Source: Ryuthela nishihirai (Eukaryota; Arthropoda; Arachnida; Araneae; Heptathelidae). From it: a stretch of DNA of 64,000 nt. The stretch is taken from positions 68,280,446-68,344,445 of the forward strand of contig JAWZYU010000013.1 of assembly GCA_038380435.1 (NCBI GenBank). Reading direction: 5' to 3'. The position numbers were made by a program, and so were the translations under genes. The notes below the pieces were generated by a model. The model did no database searches, was not told where the DNA came from, and saw only the letters and a list, made by a program, of their open reading frames with translations. Below, piece after piece: positions 22,736-33,473 of the stretch (its first letter is position 1; each line of letters starts with the position of its first letter).

Positions 22736-23218
22736 TATATGGCATGGCCAGGCCTAGCACCTAATGTCCGACCCCGCCTTCTCGTGGTGCGGACCGTTAG
22801 TAACTTTCAAAAGAGATACTCTCTTGTGGAAGTGAACGGAAGGGGAGGGCTGCCAGATTAGCGTGGCCTACTGATCTGGACAACTATGGCTACTTTTCTT
22901 TTTTTTCTACCCTGCTGAGGAGTGGTCAACCACACAGGGCCCTGGTGCTGACCATATAAACCTACTGGACTGTACAGATATATGGCTCTGAGCTTGATTA
23001 CGGATCCTGATTTTGCTGCACTGGTGGGCTTCTGTGGAGGGAAAATCTTCCGCTGTGCTTTCTGTTTGTTTGTGGGTTGACAGCCCCAAGTGAATAGATT
23101 CACAGGATATGTTTATCAGCTGGTGGATAATCCTGAGCAGAAGTCATCGCAGGCACCTGAACTCTTTGCTTCTAGTGGCATCGTCAAATTCTACGTTGGA
23201 GGAAATCTTCCAGTGTAG

Positions 23219-25459
23219 ATGGCTTCAGCCTTTAGTAGTGGGGGAACGGGTCTTTGCCCCATGTCTGCGATTAGGGGGCTGTTTGATATTGTCGGCATTC
23301 CCTCTCTCAATAAACATAGTTTCTTTAAACATCCCACTAACCATTTTCTCTCCATAGGTAGTTGGAATGTGAGGACTCTGCACAGAGCTTTTTCTCTTGA
23401 TGTCCTCACACAAGAATTCCACCATTATAATTTAGATATTCTTGGTTTGCAAGAGACCAGATGGACAGATAAAGGTCAGATTCTTAAAAATAATCTTAAA
23501 TTTCTCTTTTCAGGGAGGGACGACAATAAGCATCACCAAGGCGTGGGTCTGCTTCTCAGCAGACACGCTAGCGATGCTCTTCTAGGATATGAGTGCATTA
23601 ATGAAAGGTTTCTTACAGCAAAATTTCAGACAAGCGTTAAAGACTTGAATGTTATCTGCTGTTATGCCCCCACTGAGGATGCCGATGAGGATGAGAAGGA
23701 TAGGTTTTATGAACAACTTCAGGATATTTTGAACTCTGTCAAGAAAGGAGATATTACCCTTGTTCTTGGTGACTTCAATGCCAAAGTTGGTACTGACTCT
23801 GACCTCTGGGGAGGAGTAATAGGCCCTTTTGGTATTGGTAGCTGCAATGGCAATGGGCAACGTCTCCTACAGGTAAGTAAACTCAATGGATTCAGAATAA
23901 CTATCACTTATTACAAACACCGCGACATACATAAGTACACATGGGTTTCACCTGATGGGCTGCATAAGAATATGATTGATTACATATTAATTAACAGCAA
24001 ATGGGCTAGTTCTGTTAGGAATACCAGGGCATATAGGGGAGCTGAAATTGGATCTGACCATTACCTTGTTAAAAGTGTGTTGCAACTTAAACTTAAAGAG
24101 TGTTGTGCTAGGGTTAAAAAATTTACTTTTAATACTGAAGCTCTGAAAGATCCAGTTATAGGCAAAGCTTACCATGATAGGTTACTTGGTCATTATGACA
24201 GTCATGGTTTGCTTACTACTGAAGTTGAGGAAGAATGGGATCATTTTAAACAGGCTTTTTTGGACACTAACAGTACTCTTTTAGGAAAAAAGGTGCAGAA
24301 GAGGCAAAATTATCTGAGTGATAAGGCAGTTGAGCTTATTTCGGAAAGAAAGAACTGCAGGAATGCCTTTAATCAATACCCTACTAGTCCTAATAGAAAG
24401 CATTACAGAGAACTTAATAAACGTGTAAAAGATCAGTTAGCTGCTGATAAGAATCTCTGGCTTGATGGTTTGGCTGACAAAGCCGAGGAAGCAGTTAGAC
24501 AACACAACAGCAGAGAGCTGTACCAGATAGTTAATGTTTTATGCGGTAGAAAACGGACAGGCATACAAGGATTGAAGGATAAACAAGGTAAGGTTATAGA
24601 AGGGGAGGATTCTGTCATGGCTAGGTGGGCTGAGCATTTCAGCGATGTTCTAAACAATGTAGTTGGTTCTGCTCCCATTGTTTGCAGTGATGATGGATGC
24701 ATTGGTGGCTTTAATGTTGGCCCTATACAATCTGAAGTTCTTTTGGCTGTTTCTAAACTTAAACTACATAAATCCCCAGGGGTAGATGAAATTACTACCG
24801 AAATGCTTAGAGCTGGGAATGTTTCGGTTACCACTTGGATGACTGAAATTCTGAATATCTTTTATGATAAAGGCATGGTTCCTAAGGATTTTACCAGAGC
24901 TATTGTTATCCCTATTTTCAAAAAAGGTGATCGCAGTTCTTGTGATAACTATAGGGGTATCAGCCTACTCTCTGTTCCAGGTAAAGTTCTTTCCATGATT
25001 GTGCTTAATAGAATTAAGAATCTGGTTGGCAGTCAATTGCGTGATGAGCAATGTGGATTCAGAAGTGGTAGGGGATGTGTGGATCAGATATTTTCACTTA
25101 GGCAGATTCTTGAGAAATGTTTAGAGTTTCAGAAATCTTTGGTTGCTAGCTTTGTTGATTTCAAAAAGGCTTTCGACTCTGTTGATCGTCATAATTTGTG
25201 GTTGATTGTGAGATCATATGGTATACCAGAAAAGTTAGTTAACATAATGAAAGCTCTCTATAATAACACTGAGTCGTGTGTGAGAGTTGGTAAGGCTTGT
25301 AGCAATTGGTTTAGCATTACTTCTGGTTTGCGACAAGGGTGCATTTTGTCTCCTTTTCTCTTTAGCTTGGTTATTGATTATGTTATGCGAAATTCACTTC
25401 AAGGGAAAGATTTTGGCCTTAAATGGACTGGAGATACGAAAATTTCTGATTTACTATGA
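23219..25459 (+). CDS. RTE-like endonuclease/reverse transcriptase, N-terminal part (copy A)
   Basis: 746 codons. The start is an ATG directly after an in-frame TAG. Residues 45-285 are an APE-type endonuclease that nicks target DNA: IGSWNVRTL (46-54), LGLQETRW (75-82) with the catalytic Glu, LVLGDFNAKVG (181-191), and IGSDH (277-281) with the catalytic Asp/His. Residues about 540-740 are the reverse transcriptase: FKKGDRSSCDNYRGISLL, QCGFRSGRG, VASFVDFKKAFDSVD (motif A, about 642-656) and GLRQGCILSPFLF (motif B, about 703-715). The frame stops right after GDTKISDLL, exactly where the YADD motif should follow. Compared with copy B, 40 bp including that motif are missing at about 25453. The endonuclease looks intact, but the polymerase must be dead. 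Homology is clear; the clade is from memory of the family. Confidence 0.92.
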   Translation: MASAFSSGGTGLCPMSAIRGLFDIVGIPSLNKHSFFKHPTNHFLSIGSWNVRTLHRAFSLDVLTQEFHHYNLDILGLQETRWTDKGQILKNNLKFLFSGRDDNKHHQGVGLLLSRHASDALLGYECINERFLTAKFQTSVKDLNVICCYAPTEDADEDEKDRFYEQLQDILNSVKKGDITLVLGDFNAKVGTDSDLWGGVIGPFGIGSCNGNGQRLLQVSKLNGFRITITYYKHRDIHKYTWVSPDGLHKNMIDYILINSKWASSVRNTRAYRGAEIGSDHYLVKSVLQLKLKECCARVKKFTFNTEALKDPVIGKAYHDRLLGHYDSHGLLTTEVEEEWDHFKQAFLDTNSTLLGKKVQKRQNYLSDKAVELISERKNCRNAFNQYPTSPNRKHYRELNKRVKDQLAADKNLWLDGLADKAEEAVRQHNSRELYQIVNVLCGRKRTGIQGLKDKQGKVIEGEDSVMARWAEHFSDVLNNVVGSAPIVCSDDGCIGGFNVGPIQSEVLLAVSKLKLHKSPGVDEITTEMLRAGNVSVTTWMTEILNIFYDKGMVPKDFTRAIVIPIFKKGDRSSCDNYRGISLLSVPGKVLSMIVLNRIKNLVGSQLRDEQCGFRSGRGCVDQIFSLRQILEKCLEFQKSLVASFVDFKKAFDSVDRHNLWLIVRSYGIPEKLVNIMKALYNNTESCVRVGKACSNWFSITSGLRQGCILSPFLFSLVIDYVMRNSLQGKDFGLKWTGDTKISDLL

Positions 25460-26187
25460 TGAACTCTTTCATTCGAGCCGTTGATGAGACTGGTAGTAGA
25501 GTAGGTTTGGTTATAAACAGAGAGAAAACTAAAGTGATGAAAATTGGTCAGGCAGGCTGTGATTCAGTTAATCTGAATGGTTGCAGTCTTGAGCAGGTGT
25601 CACAGTTTAATTATCTTGGGAGCTATGTAACAGATAATGGTGATGTGCGGCATGAGATTAACAGACGAATAGGGATTGCTGCCGGGACTTTTAAGAATCT
25701 ATGGAGAGTGTGGAGAAATAGGCGTATACACCTAAAGACTAAAATTAGACTGTATAATAGTTTGGTTATTTCTAGGGTTAGTTATGGTAGTGAAACTTGG
25801 ACTCTTTGTAAACAAGATAACAGGAAACTAGATGCTTTTGATTCCAGATGCTTACGCAGTATCTTGGGCATTAGGTGGTTCAACTTTGTAACTAATGATG
25901 AGGTTAGGCAAAGGAGTTTGCAACCTCCTTTAAGCAGCATATTGTGCAGAGAGAGACTCCGTTGGTTTGGCCATGTTGCCCGCATGAATAATTATAGATT
26001 GGCGAATAGGGTTATGAACAGTGTGCCTAAAGGCCTCAGAAAGAAGGGGAGACCTAGGATGCGGTGGGCAGACAATGTCAAACAGGACCTTGTTAGAATT
26101 GGTGTCCAGTGGCCAGATGCAGTAGATGTAGCTCAGGATAGACTAGCTTGGAGAACTAAATTGCACGGTCTGGTTGGACCTCCGTAG
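25456..26187 (+). pseudogene. C-terminal part of copy A, frameshifted from the rest
   Basis: 243 codons that overlap the preceding frame by four bases in another phase, starting MMNSFIRAVDETG. It holds the post-YADD part of the reverse transcriptase: GLVINREKTKVMKIG, FNYLGSYVTD, YGSETWTLCKQDNRK and RWFGHVARM, ending LVGPP. These are conserved C-terminal blocks in this LINE group. It aligns throughout with residues about 431-673 of copy B. It is separated from the first part only by the 40-bp deletion and is not a gene of its own. Confidence 0.9.
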
Positions 26188-26201
26188 CCCATGACTGCTT
26201 G

Positions 26202-26203
<2 letters not shown>

Positions 26204-26234
<31 letters not shown>
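26204..26234 (+). repeat. (GAT)n microsatellite tail of RTE copy A
   Basis: About ten GAT units directly after the conserved CTGCTTGAG of the RTE 3' end. Confidence 0.95.
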
Positions 26235-26294
26235 GCTACAGTTGCGCAGTTTACATTGCGCCTACGAATGCTTGTACTCTTCTCCCTTATAGAA

Positions 26295-26366
26295 ACCCAT
26301 TGGTTGGGACTCGAACCTGGGAAGTGCAGATTACGCTCCTGGAGTGTTATTGACTAAGCTACGCTT
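26295..26366 (-). mobile_element. Head-only fragment of a family-A SINE
   Basis: GGGACTCGAACCTGGGAAGT and CAGATTACGCTCCTGG (plus-strand reading) are the reversed tRNA head of family A with its B box. No body follows. Confidence 0.6.
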
Positions 26367-26396
26367 GGGTAAACCTTTCAGCTTTAACCAAAGTAT

Positions 26397-26898
26397 CCAG
26401 ACATTCGGTCATCCAAAAACTCCCGATAAAAGTAAAGGAATTACTATTGCTTTAATCCACCTTTGCTGCTATCACAGCCTCCACTCTATAGGTAGGGCTT
26501 TTCACTAGATTTTGGTATGTTGCTGCGGGAATTGCTTACCATTCAGCCAAAAGAACCTTAATGAGGTCGGTCACTGATGGCGGGCTCGCAGTCGGCGTTC
26601 ATCCCAAAGGTGTTCCATGGGGCTGAGATCAGGGCTCTGTGCAGGGTAGTCAAATTCTTCTACACCCATCTCATCAAAACATTCCTGCACGGTTCTCGTT
26701 TAGTGAATGGAGATATTGTCATATTGGTCAGGAAAAGGTATTTACCGAACATTTGCCATAAAGTTGAGAGCACAGAATTGTCGAGTATGTCATTATAGGC
26801 CGCGGCATTCAGAGTCCCATTTACTGGAAATAGGGGGCTCAGCTCGAGCCATGAAAAAGTCCCAGAACATGATGCCTCCTCTACCAAATATCACAGTG
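26397..26898 (-). pseudogene. Tc1-like transposase relic, C-terminal half
   Basis: Minus strand. YPAQSPDLSPMEHLWDERRL can be read at about 26635-26575: this is the third catalytic region of Tc1-type DDE transposases (PDLNPIEHLWD pattern). Further on, WRL..VIAAK (about 26500-26470) matches the C-terminus. Upstream, FGRGGIMFWD-like sequence (about 26892-26870) is the region between the first two catalytic acids. Several frameshifts. The remainder of the gene continues at 33384-33473, beyond the inserted 6.47-kb element. Confidence 0.75.
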
Positions 26899-26906
26899 GA
26901 TACAAT
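26899..26906. repeat. 8-bp target duplication, left copy
   Basis: GATACAAT next to the left inverted repeat. The right copy is GGCACAAC at 33376-33383. The three differences are all transitions. Confidence 0.65.
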
Positions 26907-28676
26907 CATGGCCGTCTATATACCTTCCAGGCCCGAACGTTTCGCCGAAGTCTAATTATGACGTCAAGCAAATAGTGCTACTCCACAGCAATATGTCGCT
27001 GTCTGTGTTCGTGTGTAATATGTATTAAAATTGTGTTAACAAATCTTAAAGGATTATATTACTCAAATGTAAGTTACAGTTATTAATTTTTTCAGCTTTA
27101 TATTTTAGCTTTTGTTAATAATGTAACCTATTTTAATAATTTAGTTGTATTTTCGATTAGTGTTACCAAACCGGAAGTTAGGCCTAATTTTAAGGATGAG
27201 CGGTAAATTTAAGTTTTAAGCCATGAACTATTAAATATATATTGATTTTTAAATGAAAGCAAAGTAGTGAGGTAAAGAACTATAGGTCACAGTTGTAAGG
27301 ACAATAAATATTTCAACTTTTATTCAAAATGAAAATAATTGCTATATTTTAAAATACAGTGTTCATCAGTAAATCGTCTGAAGTATACATAAGGAAATTG
27401 CTTGTTTATTGAATATTACACTATATGTGTGTATATATATATATGTTCCTTAATTATTTGTGGAATATGCTGGTTTCTTGAATTACAAGATTTCTAAATT
27501 GTTAGCTATTTGGCTTAGGTTGTGTTTTGATTTTATTTAATGATTTTTCCCTTTTATAATGCTGCACAGACTACTTTTATTTTCATTTTTTCTTATATTT
27601 AGCCTTACTATAAAATATATATATATTGATTCAATTGTTTCATAAATGCACAGCAGATTTGCATGTGTAACTTTAATTACATGTGGTTTGTTTTTATCAA
27701 ATTAATAAGATCAGTGCTATATTGGTTATAGTAAAGAAATGTGAAATGTTGTAGAAATAAAATCAGTGCTATATTGATTCTACTAAAGAAATGAGAATGT
27801 GACTTGTGCTGAGAATACTGTATTTTGCTCCATTTAGTTTGCTGTCCATACTGCCATAGCATTATGCAATTTAATGATATGGTGGTACATAAAAATATAC
27901 ACTTACACCTATTTTTAAGATATAAGAAAAGTATAACCATTCCCAGAATTTATAATGCAAATGTATGTGATGAATATTAATTAAATGTTTTTGAAGTTAT
28001 CCATACAAACTCATGTTTCATATGAAAGTGTAGTTTTAAATTTCAAGCATAAATTAATAAATCCCTTTTAAGGCAAAAAATACTCCACAAACTGTATGTA
28101 ATAACTTGTATTCAAAATATTTATTCTTTACCACATGGTCTTAGAAATTGCATATATTGAAATTAGGAAGTAAAACTTAGAAGTTAATCAAAACATAACA
28201 GATAGGAAGTCTGAATTTAACATTCCTCATCCATTCTAGTTCTACAATTCTGCTTTTTAATTAAGATTATTAAAATTTGATATATTTACAATAGTTTCAC
28301 AATTATATATTATTCTACTCTAAAAATATTGATGCTTGGACTTACAGATAAATCATATGATAAACCTGTTATTACTCCTTTGATTCATTAAATATTATGA
28401 AAATCAGGATAATCTTATGCTCTTAGTACAGCAGGGTTGTTAAACACATTTAATCATGGAGAATTTTTTCTTATGAAAATACTGTTGGGTCACACTAAAA
28501 TTTTCTGAAACGAAAGGTGGTGTGTGTGTGTGGGGGGGGGGGGGGGTTGTGTTTGCAGGAATTGCACAAGGTCCGTGAAGTCATTCTGTAGCATATGGCC
28601 AGATGGTTTGCATCCCTGTTGTACAGCATATACTTTTTTAGATGTAAACTTTAATGTTTATCAGTTTTTATTATAG

Positions 28677-28791
28677 ATGCCATGAATGTGTTGTGTCCCA
28701 AGCTGCAAATGTGTAGGTCTGAAGGATAGTCTGCATAAATTGCCAGCCAACCTAAAAAGGTGTGTTTCTCTATATAACACATAAAATGCAA
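28677..28791 (+). pseudogene. THAP-like zinc-finger start, with an in-frame stop
   Basis: Reads MP-stop-MCCVPSCKCVGLKDS then LHKLPANLKRCV before a stop. THAP domains begin MPxxCxVxxC and have a HKLP or FHKFP block about 20-25 residues later, so the order and spacing fit. The stop as third codon and the lack of the distal C-x2-H pair in frame make it non-functional, unless an intron follows. A likely source is the transposase of the element it lies in. Confidence 0.6.
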
Positions 28792-29439
28792 TCATATCAG
28801 ATCATGTCATTAATTGAATTATGTGAAAAAACAGCAGATAATAAATTTCTTGTTCTATGCAAGATTTGCTTGTTTTTACATGTCTACCTTGTTTTAGGTT
28901 TTTTATTAGTAATATATTCTTATACGTTTTGGACGTAAGTAATAAATAATACATACGACATTAATTTTATTGAGACAAGTACACTTCTAAGCATTTCACA
29001 CTTTTGGACACATATCAAAAGATAATGCTGTTTGTTTCATTAATTGGCAAATTGATCCTGCACTTAAAATAGCACTTTCTCTGGTTATTAATGCCGAACT
29101 TCAAATATTGGCATTCATTGAAAATGTTCAGTTAAATAATTTAGGGAATATTGATAAAATGCCAACAAAAGATAGCAACGCCAATATTTATATTGATATT
29201 TTTTGTGGAATAAAAGCACTCTGTAATAAAGATTTAAAAATGAAAAGAATCAAGCAGAATTAATACTTCTTTTACATTAGCACAAAATACATTGGATCCT
29301 TTTTTGAACTACATTGAAACATAAATGGATGCAGTTCAGTTTGATAACTTGCAAGAAACTGCAAATGGAACAGCTGCAAGAAACGGTGCCTTAGATATTC
29401 CAATCTGTTAATCATTTTTTCTACCCTACTGTATTTAAT

Positions 29440-29692
29440 CAAGAAGGTCCTTTTAATTGTGTATAATTGTATAGTATTAAATCTATGACTTTATTACAAT
29501 GGGGCAATTCTTTCGAGCTGTTTTTTTTGTATTCTTAGTAGTTTAAATATTTGCCACATGCACAGTTATATATAATCCATACAAACTAATTCTACCATTT
29601 CCTGTTAATTGGAAATTAAAGATTATGTCAATATTCTTTTTGAAATCCTACAGCAAAATTATTTGCATTTCTTATATACATGCACCTACTGT
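29440..29692 (+). repeat. Direct duplication inside the P-like element (second copy 32467-32703)
   Basis: About 240 bp beginning AAGAAGGTCCTTTTAATTG and running to TTGCATTTCTTATATACA is present twice in the same orientation, about 3.0 kb apart, nearly identical. The distal copy runs straight into the long hairpin at 32679. Confidence 0.9.
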
Positions 29693-29767
29693 ATTCTATT
29701 GCACATGTTGCATATAGATTCTTAAGACAGTCAGGAAATATAGTGTTACCCCATCCACCAAATCTTT

Positions 29768-29818
29768 GACAGATTTGTACATCACTTAACACATGTCCTT
29801 AAGCAGAACAATTTGATG
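29768..29818 (+). repeat. Short direct repeat (second copy about 30696-30745)
   Basis: GACAGATTTGTACATCACTT and CAGAACAATTTGATG recur at 30696-30745. An inverted copy of CAGAACAATTTGATGATA is found at about 31167-31192, so one block occurs in three places. Confidence 0.8.
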
Positions 29819-30760
29819 GTAGATTTTTAGCATACATACAGTTGAAGTAATGTGAATCCTGATGTACATCAGTGGTGCATCCTTGAATTGAATTCATTTC
29901 TTATTTGATTGCTGTTCACCCTTTTATGAATAGTATTTCAATTACTCTTAATCTACTGATAAATTCTCAGGGTTGAAGTCTGCTTTATCTTCGGGATATT
30001 CTTATCGAAATACATACAGATGATGATATGGAATGCTTATTAACTGTATTTTTTTGCTACACATAGTATCAGTATATTGGATTAGACAGTTGCTCAACTG
30101 TCAGGTAAAAATATCTAACAATATTCAAATCACGCTAATTTCTTTTGATGATTTTATCAATTTTGCACGAAAGTCTTCATCTTTTACCATACCTTTAAAA
30201 AATTGCATATATTTATTGTTGATATCAAACAGGAAAAATACCTCCTATATATATTTCCCTCTACAGAATCTGTCAGCAATTTAATATGTAGATCATACCA
30301 GTATTTTACAATATTGGCTATCATTACCTCTAATGCTGGTGTCAATTTAAATACATTGAAAATTTTTACTTTTCCATGCCACTTCTCACATGCATTCTCT
30401 CTCATAAATTTCACCTGGTCAATAACTTTCTACTTGGAACAAAAAACAAATTTATGATTTAAAACTTCTGCATGATTCATGTGTGACCACAGTTTCAATG
30501 AAAATTATCAGCAATAATAAATCTTAAGTTAATGAGCATATTTTGTTTAATCATTTAGGAAATAATTTGTAATCACATAACATTTGAGAGATAATCACCC
30601 TGAACACTAAGCGGTTATGGTGCCTGGTTATGGAATAGAGTGACCAAATTCTGAGCCATGGAGAGCGTATGAAATTTTCTTTTATCACTCTTGACAGATT
30701 TTTACATCACTTAACACATGTCCTTATGCAGAACAATTTGATGATACTTAGGAATATTTG

Positions 30761-31145
30761 GGGCGGGGGTGGCTCAGTCGGTAGCGCGCCAGGCTCGTAA
30801 TCTGTAGTTCCCAGGTTCGAGTCCCAGCTGGGTCAGCGTTGAGATTTATCTCCGCAAAATTCCCCCCTGCCCACGGTCAGTAGGGGAACCGATGGACTTG
30901 GAAAGGCCGCCATCCGTCGGATGGGAAGTTAATCAGTGGCCCCGTGTGTGGGAGAGTCATACCCTGTGCACGTTAAAGAACACGCTGGATGGCCTTGACG
31001 GGAGGCTACCATCTGTCTCCCAACAGCTGTTACAGTGGGTCCCCTCCCCAACCTTCTCTGAGCCTTCGCGGTCCATGTGACCTGCCCATTTAGCTCATGG
31101 TGTGCAAAAAAGTGCCGCTCAGAGGTAAAACAACCCAACAACAAC
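30761..31145 (+). mobile_element. Family-A SINE with 14-bp target duplication, inside the P-like element
   Basis: Full length, from GGGCGGGGGTGGCTCAGTCG to the ACCC-rich tail. A box at about 30769 and B box at about 30812. CTTAGGAATATTTG is found at 30747-30760 and 31146-31159, a perfect 14-bp target duplication. Its body is close to the copy at 708-1106. The insertion point lies in the loop of an inverted repeat (30718-30745 against 31167-31197). A 128-codon minus-strand frame over it has no meaning. Confidence 0.95.
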
Positions 31146-32329
31146 CTTAGGAATATTTGATGATACTTATCATCAAATTGTTCTGCATAAGGACAGGTAT
31201 TACTGCTGAAGTTTTGTTTTTCCCAGAGAGATCTACAGCTTCTAAAGGCAAGCTGTATCAGACTTCTGTAGCAAGCAAATGCTATAAGGATAACTTTTCT
31301 ACTTGTGGTATACAATGATCATCATGGTACATGATGTACTACATAAGCTATATATGAATTTTTATGAAATCACATTTTATGTTGTAAGTAGAAATTTTCT
31401 GAAATCTGTTTTAGTGCTAGTTGAACAAAAGAGCAATGCAAATTAGTAAGGAGAATGTGAGAAGTGGCATGACAGAGCAAAATTTTCAACTTATTAAAGC
31501 AAAGTGCATAGGAATAAGAAAAGTGACAACTGCAGAATGCAGTGCAACATTTAAACCTAGTAATATTTTAAAATCATAGCTATAATCCTAGTAATATCAT
31601 AAATCAAAAGCTATTATGGTTTTTTTGCATGTTTAATCACCGATAAACTTGCTGAAGCAAAATATATTCATTTGCTTTTGGTGATGGAGTAATATTGATA
31701 ATATCACACATATAGATTCTTGATACAAGTATGCTCAACATATATTAATTTTTGCTCTGTCATGTTTTATATTCTAAGGTAGAAAGTTAGTAAAATTAGT
31801 ATTTCTGTTATAGCTAGAAGCAATTTTGCAGAAAGACTATATGTGAAAACTAAATACATCAGTCTAAATAATATATGCACACATACTAAAGAGAGTTTAA
31901 AAAAAGATAAATATTCAAAGCATATGGTAAGGATATTATTACTACCATATTGTAGAAATATTATATGGTTTCAAGCTATAGCTTATACAGTATAGCAACT
32001 TTGAAAGCATTTAAGAATTGCAGCTATGTGTCAATAATATTCAAATATCATTGGTTGATTTCACTATCAATTTAAAATCAAATCAACCAGTGATCTTATA
32101 GATCACTAGTTGAAAAGTAACTGATAGTTCTGTGAAGTATGAGAACTGTTACATCAACTACACAGTTTCAAACTTCCATACATGCTTCAACCCAAAGCTT
32201 AAGATTGCAACTTTAATGCCTTGGTCATTTCTCCAAGACACACCACTAATGAGTATATGTGATGTTGCACATGGATTTTGCTAATTTTGAAATTTGTTCA
32301 GTGGCCCTATAGTATATGGTATTTTAAAT

Positions 32330-32451
32330 ACAATGACTAAAATTATCTGTCATTGAGCAAACTTTTTTAAGTTCATCCTTCAAACTATATGCATGTTAAC
32401 TTTATGCATTTTTAATTTTATTGCTCAACGACAGAGAATTTTAGTTATTGT
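32330..32451. repeat. Inverted repeat, arms about 31 bp
   Basis: 32330-32360 (ending TCATTGAGCAA) pairs imperfectly with 32421-32451 (starting TTGCTCAACGA), loop of 60 bp. Confidence 0.75.
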
Positions 32452-32678
32452 AATTAATTTCTGAGCAAGAAGGTCCTTTTAATTGTGTATAATTGTATAA
32501 TATTAAATATATGATTTTATTACAATGGGACAATTCTTTCGAGCTGTTTTTTTGTATTCTTAGTAGTTTAAATATTTGCCACACGCACAGTTATATATAA
32601 TCCATACAAACTAATTTTACCATTTCCTGTTAATTGGAAATTAAGATTATGTCAATATTCTTTTTGAACTCCTACAGC

Positions 32679-33170
32679 AAAATTATTTGCATTTCTTATA
32701 TACAGTATAAAAGATTTGTCATTTCCAATGGAAAGTGATTTGTAGAACATAATTATGAATTGAACTTCAACATGGGTATTTTCCATACAATGAAATTTTA
32801 AATACCTAATTTATCTACTTTAAGAAATGCGGATTTTTTTTCATCATTTTTACTTATGAAGAATAAATTACTACATAAACCCGTAAAAAAGTACAGAACA
32901 AATGCATTTCTTTTCATTTCCCTCCTAGTAATGAAGACTAAAATTAATTAGTTCTGTACTTTTTACGGGTTTATGTAGTAATTTATTCTTCATAAGTAAA
33001 AATGATGAAAAAAATCCGCATTTCGTAAACTAGATAAATTAGGTATTTAAAATTTCATTGTATGAAAAATACCCATGTTGAAGTTCAATTCAGAATTATG
33101 TTCTACAAATCACTTTCCATTGGTAATGACAAATCTTTTATACTGTATGTAAGAAATACAAATAATTTTA
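32679..33170. repeat. Long hairpin: 221-bp arms, 51-bp loop
   Basis: 32679-32899 and 32951-33170 are inverted copies with only scattered differences. Examples: ACCCGTAAAAAAGTACAGAAC near 32880 against GTTCTGTACTTTTTACGGGT at 32951, and CAGTATAAAAGATTTGTCAT at 32703 against its complement at about 33126-33145. A 77-codon frame in the right arm has no recognisable product. It lies just inside the right end of the P-like element. Confidence 0.93.
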
Positions 33171-33375
33171 TTTTTTTAAAGTTCTTTTATTTAATTGTAT
33201 ATAAGAATACTAATTTCACCATTTTTTGCAATGTATTTATAAGTTCAAAACATCTTTTTGTGCCAAAGCAAGCGGTGAATCTTATATCTTGTTAATTTCT
33301 ACGATTCTTCTATAGCACTACATTGGTGACGTAATAAACAGAATGTTCGGGCCTGGTAGGTGTATAGACGGCCAT

Positions 33376-33383
33376 GGCACAAC
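33376..33383. repeat. 8-bp target duplication, right copy
   Basis: GGCACAAC next to the right inverted repeat of the P-like element; pairs with GATACAAT at 26899-26906. Confidence 0.65.
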
Positions 33384-33473
33384 ACAGTCAGGCAGGTAGC
33401 GTTCACCTGGCATCCTCCACACCCAGACTCGTCCGTCGGACTGCCAGATGGTGGAGAGTGATTCATCACTCTA
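33384..33473 (-). pseudogene. Tc1-like transposase relic, middle part
   Basis: Minus strand reads [20 protein letters not shown] then [15 protein letters not shown](R/L)F and the VWVWR block surround the first catalytic Asp of Tc1-type transposases. In the intact gene this comes immediately before the FGGGGIM region found at 26870-26898. The two pieces therefore belong to one copy, split by the insertion at 26907-33375. It ends abruptly at about 33473, before the N-terminal helix-turn-helix. Confidence 0.8.

Larger units (their letters stand above)
22738..26234 (+). mobile_element. RTE-like LINE, copy A, nearly full length
   Basis: A non-LTR retrotransposon with about 480 bp of 5' leader, one endonuclease plus reverse-transcriptase frame broken once, a very short 3' end (about 17 bases after the stop at 26187) and a (GAT)n tail in place of poly(A). 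A short 3' region ending in a microsatellite is typical of RTE-clade LINEs. The 5' boundary is approximate, judged from the end of the SINE next to it. I see no clear target duplication. The two coding parts are listed separately. Confidence 0.85.
26907..33375. mobile_element. P-like DNA transposon (probable), 6.47 kb, decayed
   Basis: Two inverted repeats of 31 bp, with 2 mismatches, bound this block: 26908-26938 (ATGGCCGTCTATATACC...CCCGAAC) and 33345-33375. Similarity goes on inside them (ACGTCA and TAGTGCTA near both ends). An 8-bp direct repeat flanks it. The sequences outside are two parts of one Tc1-like gene, so this block is an insertion in it. A THAP-like zinc-finger start lies at 28677. 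P-element transposases have an N-terminal THAP domain, P elements have 31-bp inverted repeats, 8-bp duplications and ends starting CATG, all matched here. I do not recognise the rest of a P transposase. The interior is AT-rich with large direct and inverted duplications and one SINE. An alternative is another 8-bp-duplication superfamily that picked up a THAP exon. Confidence 0.65.
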
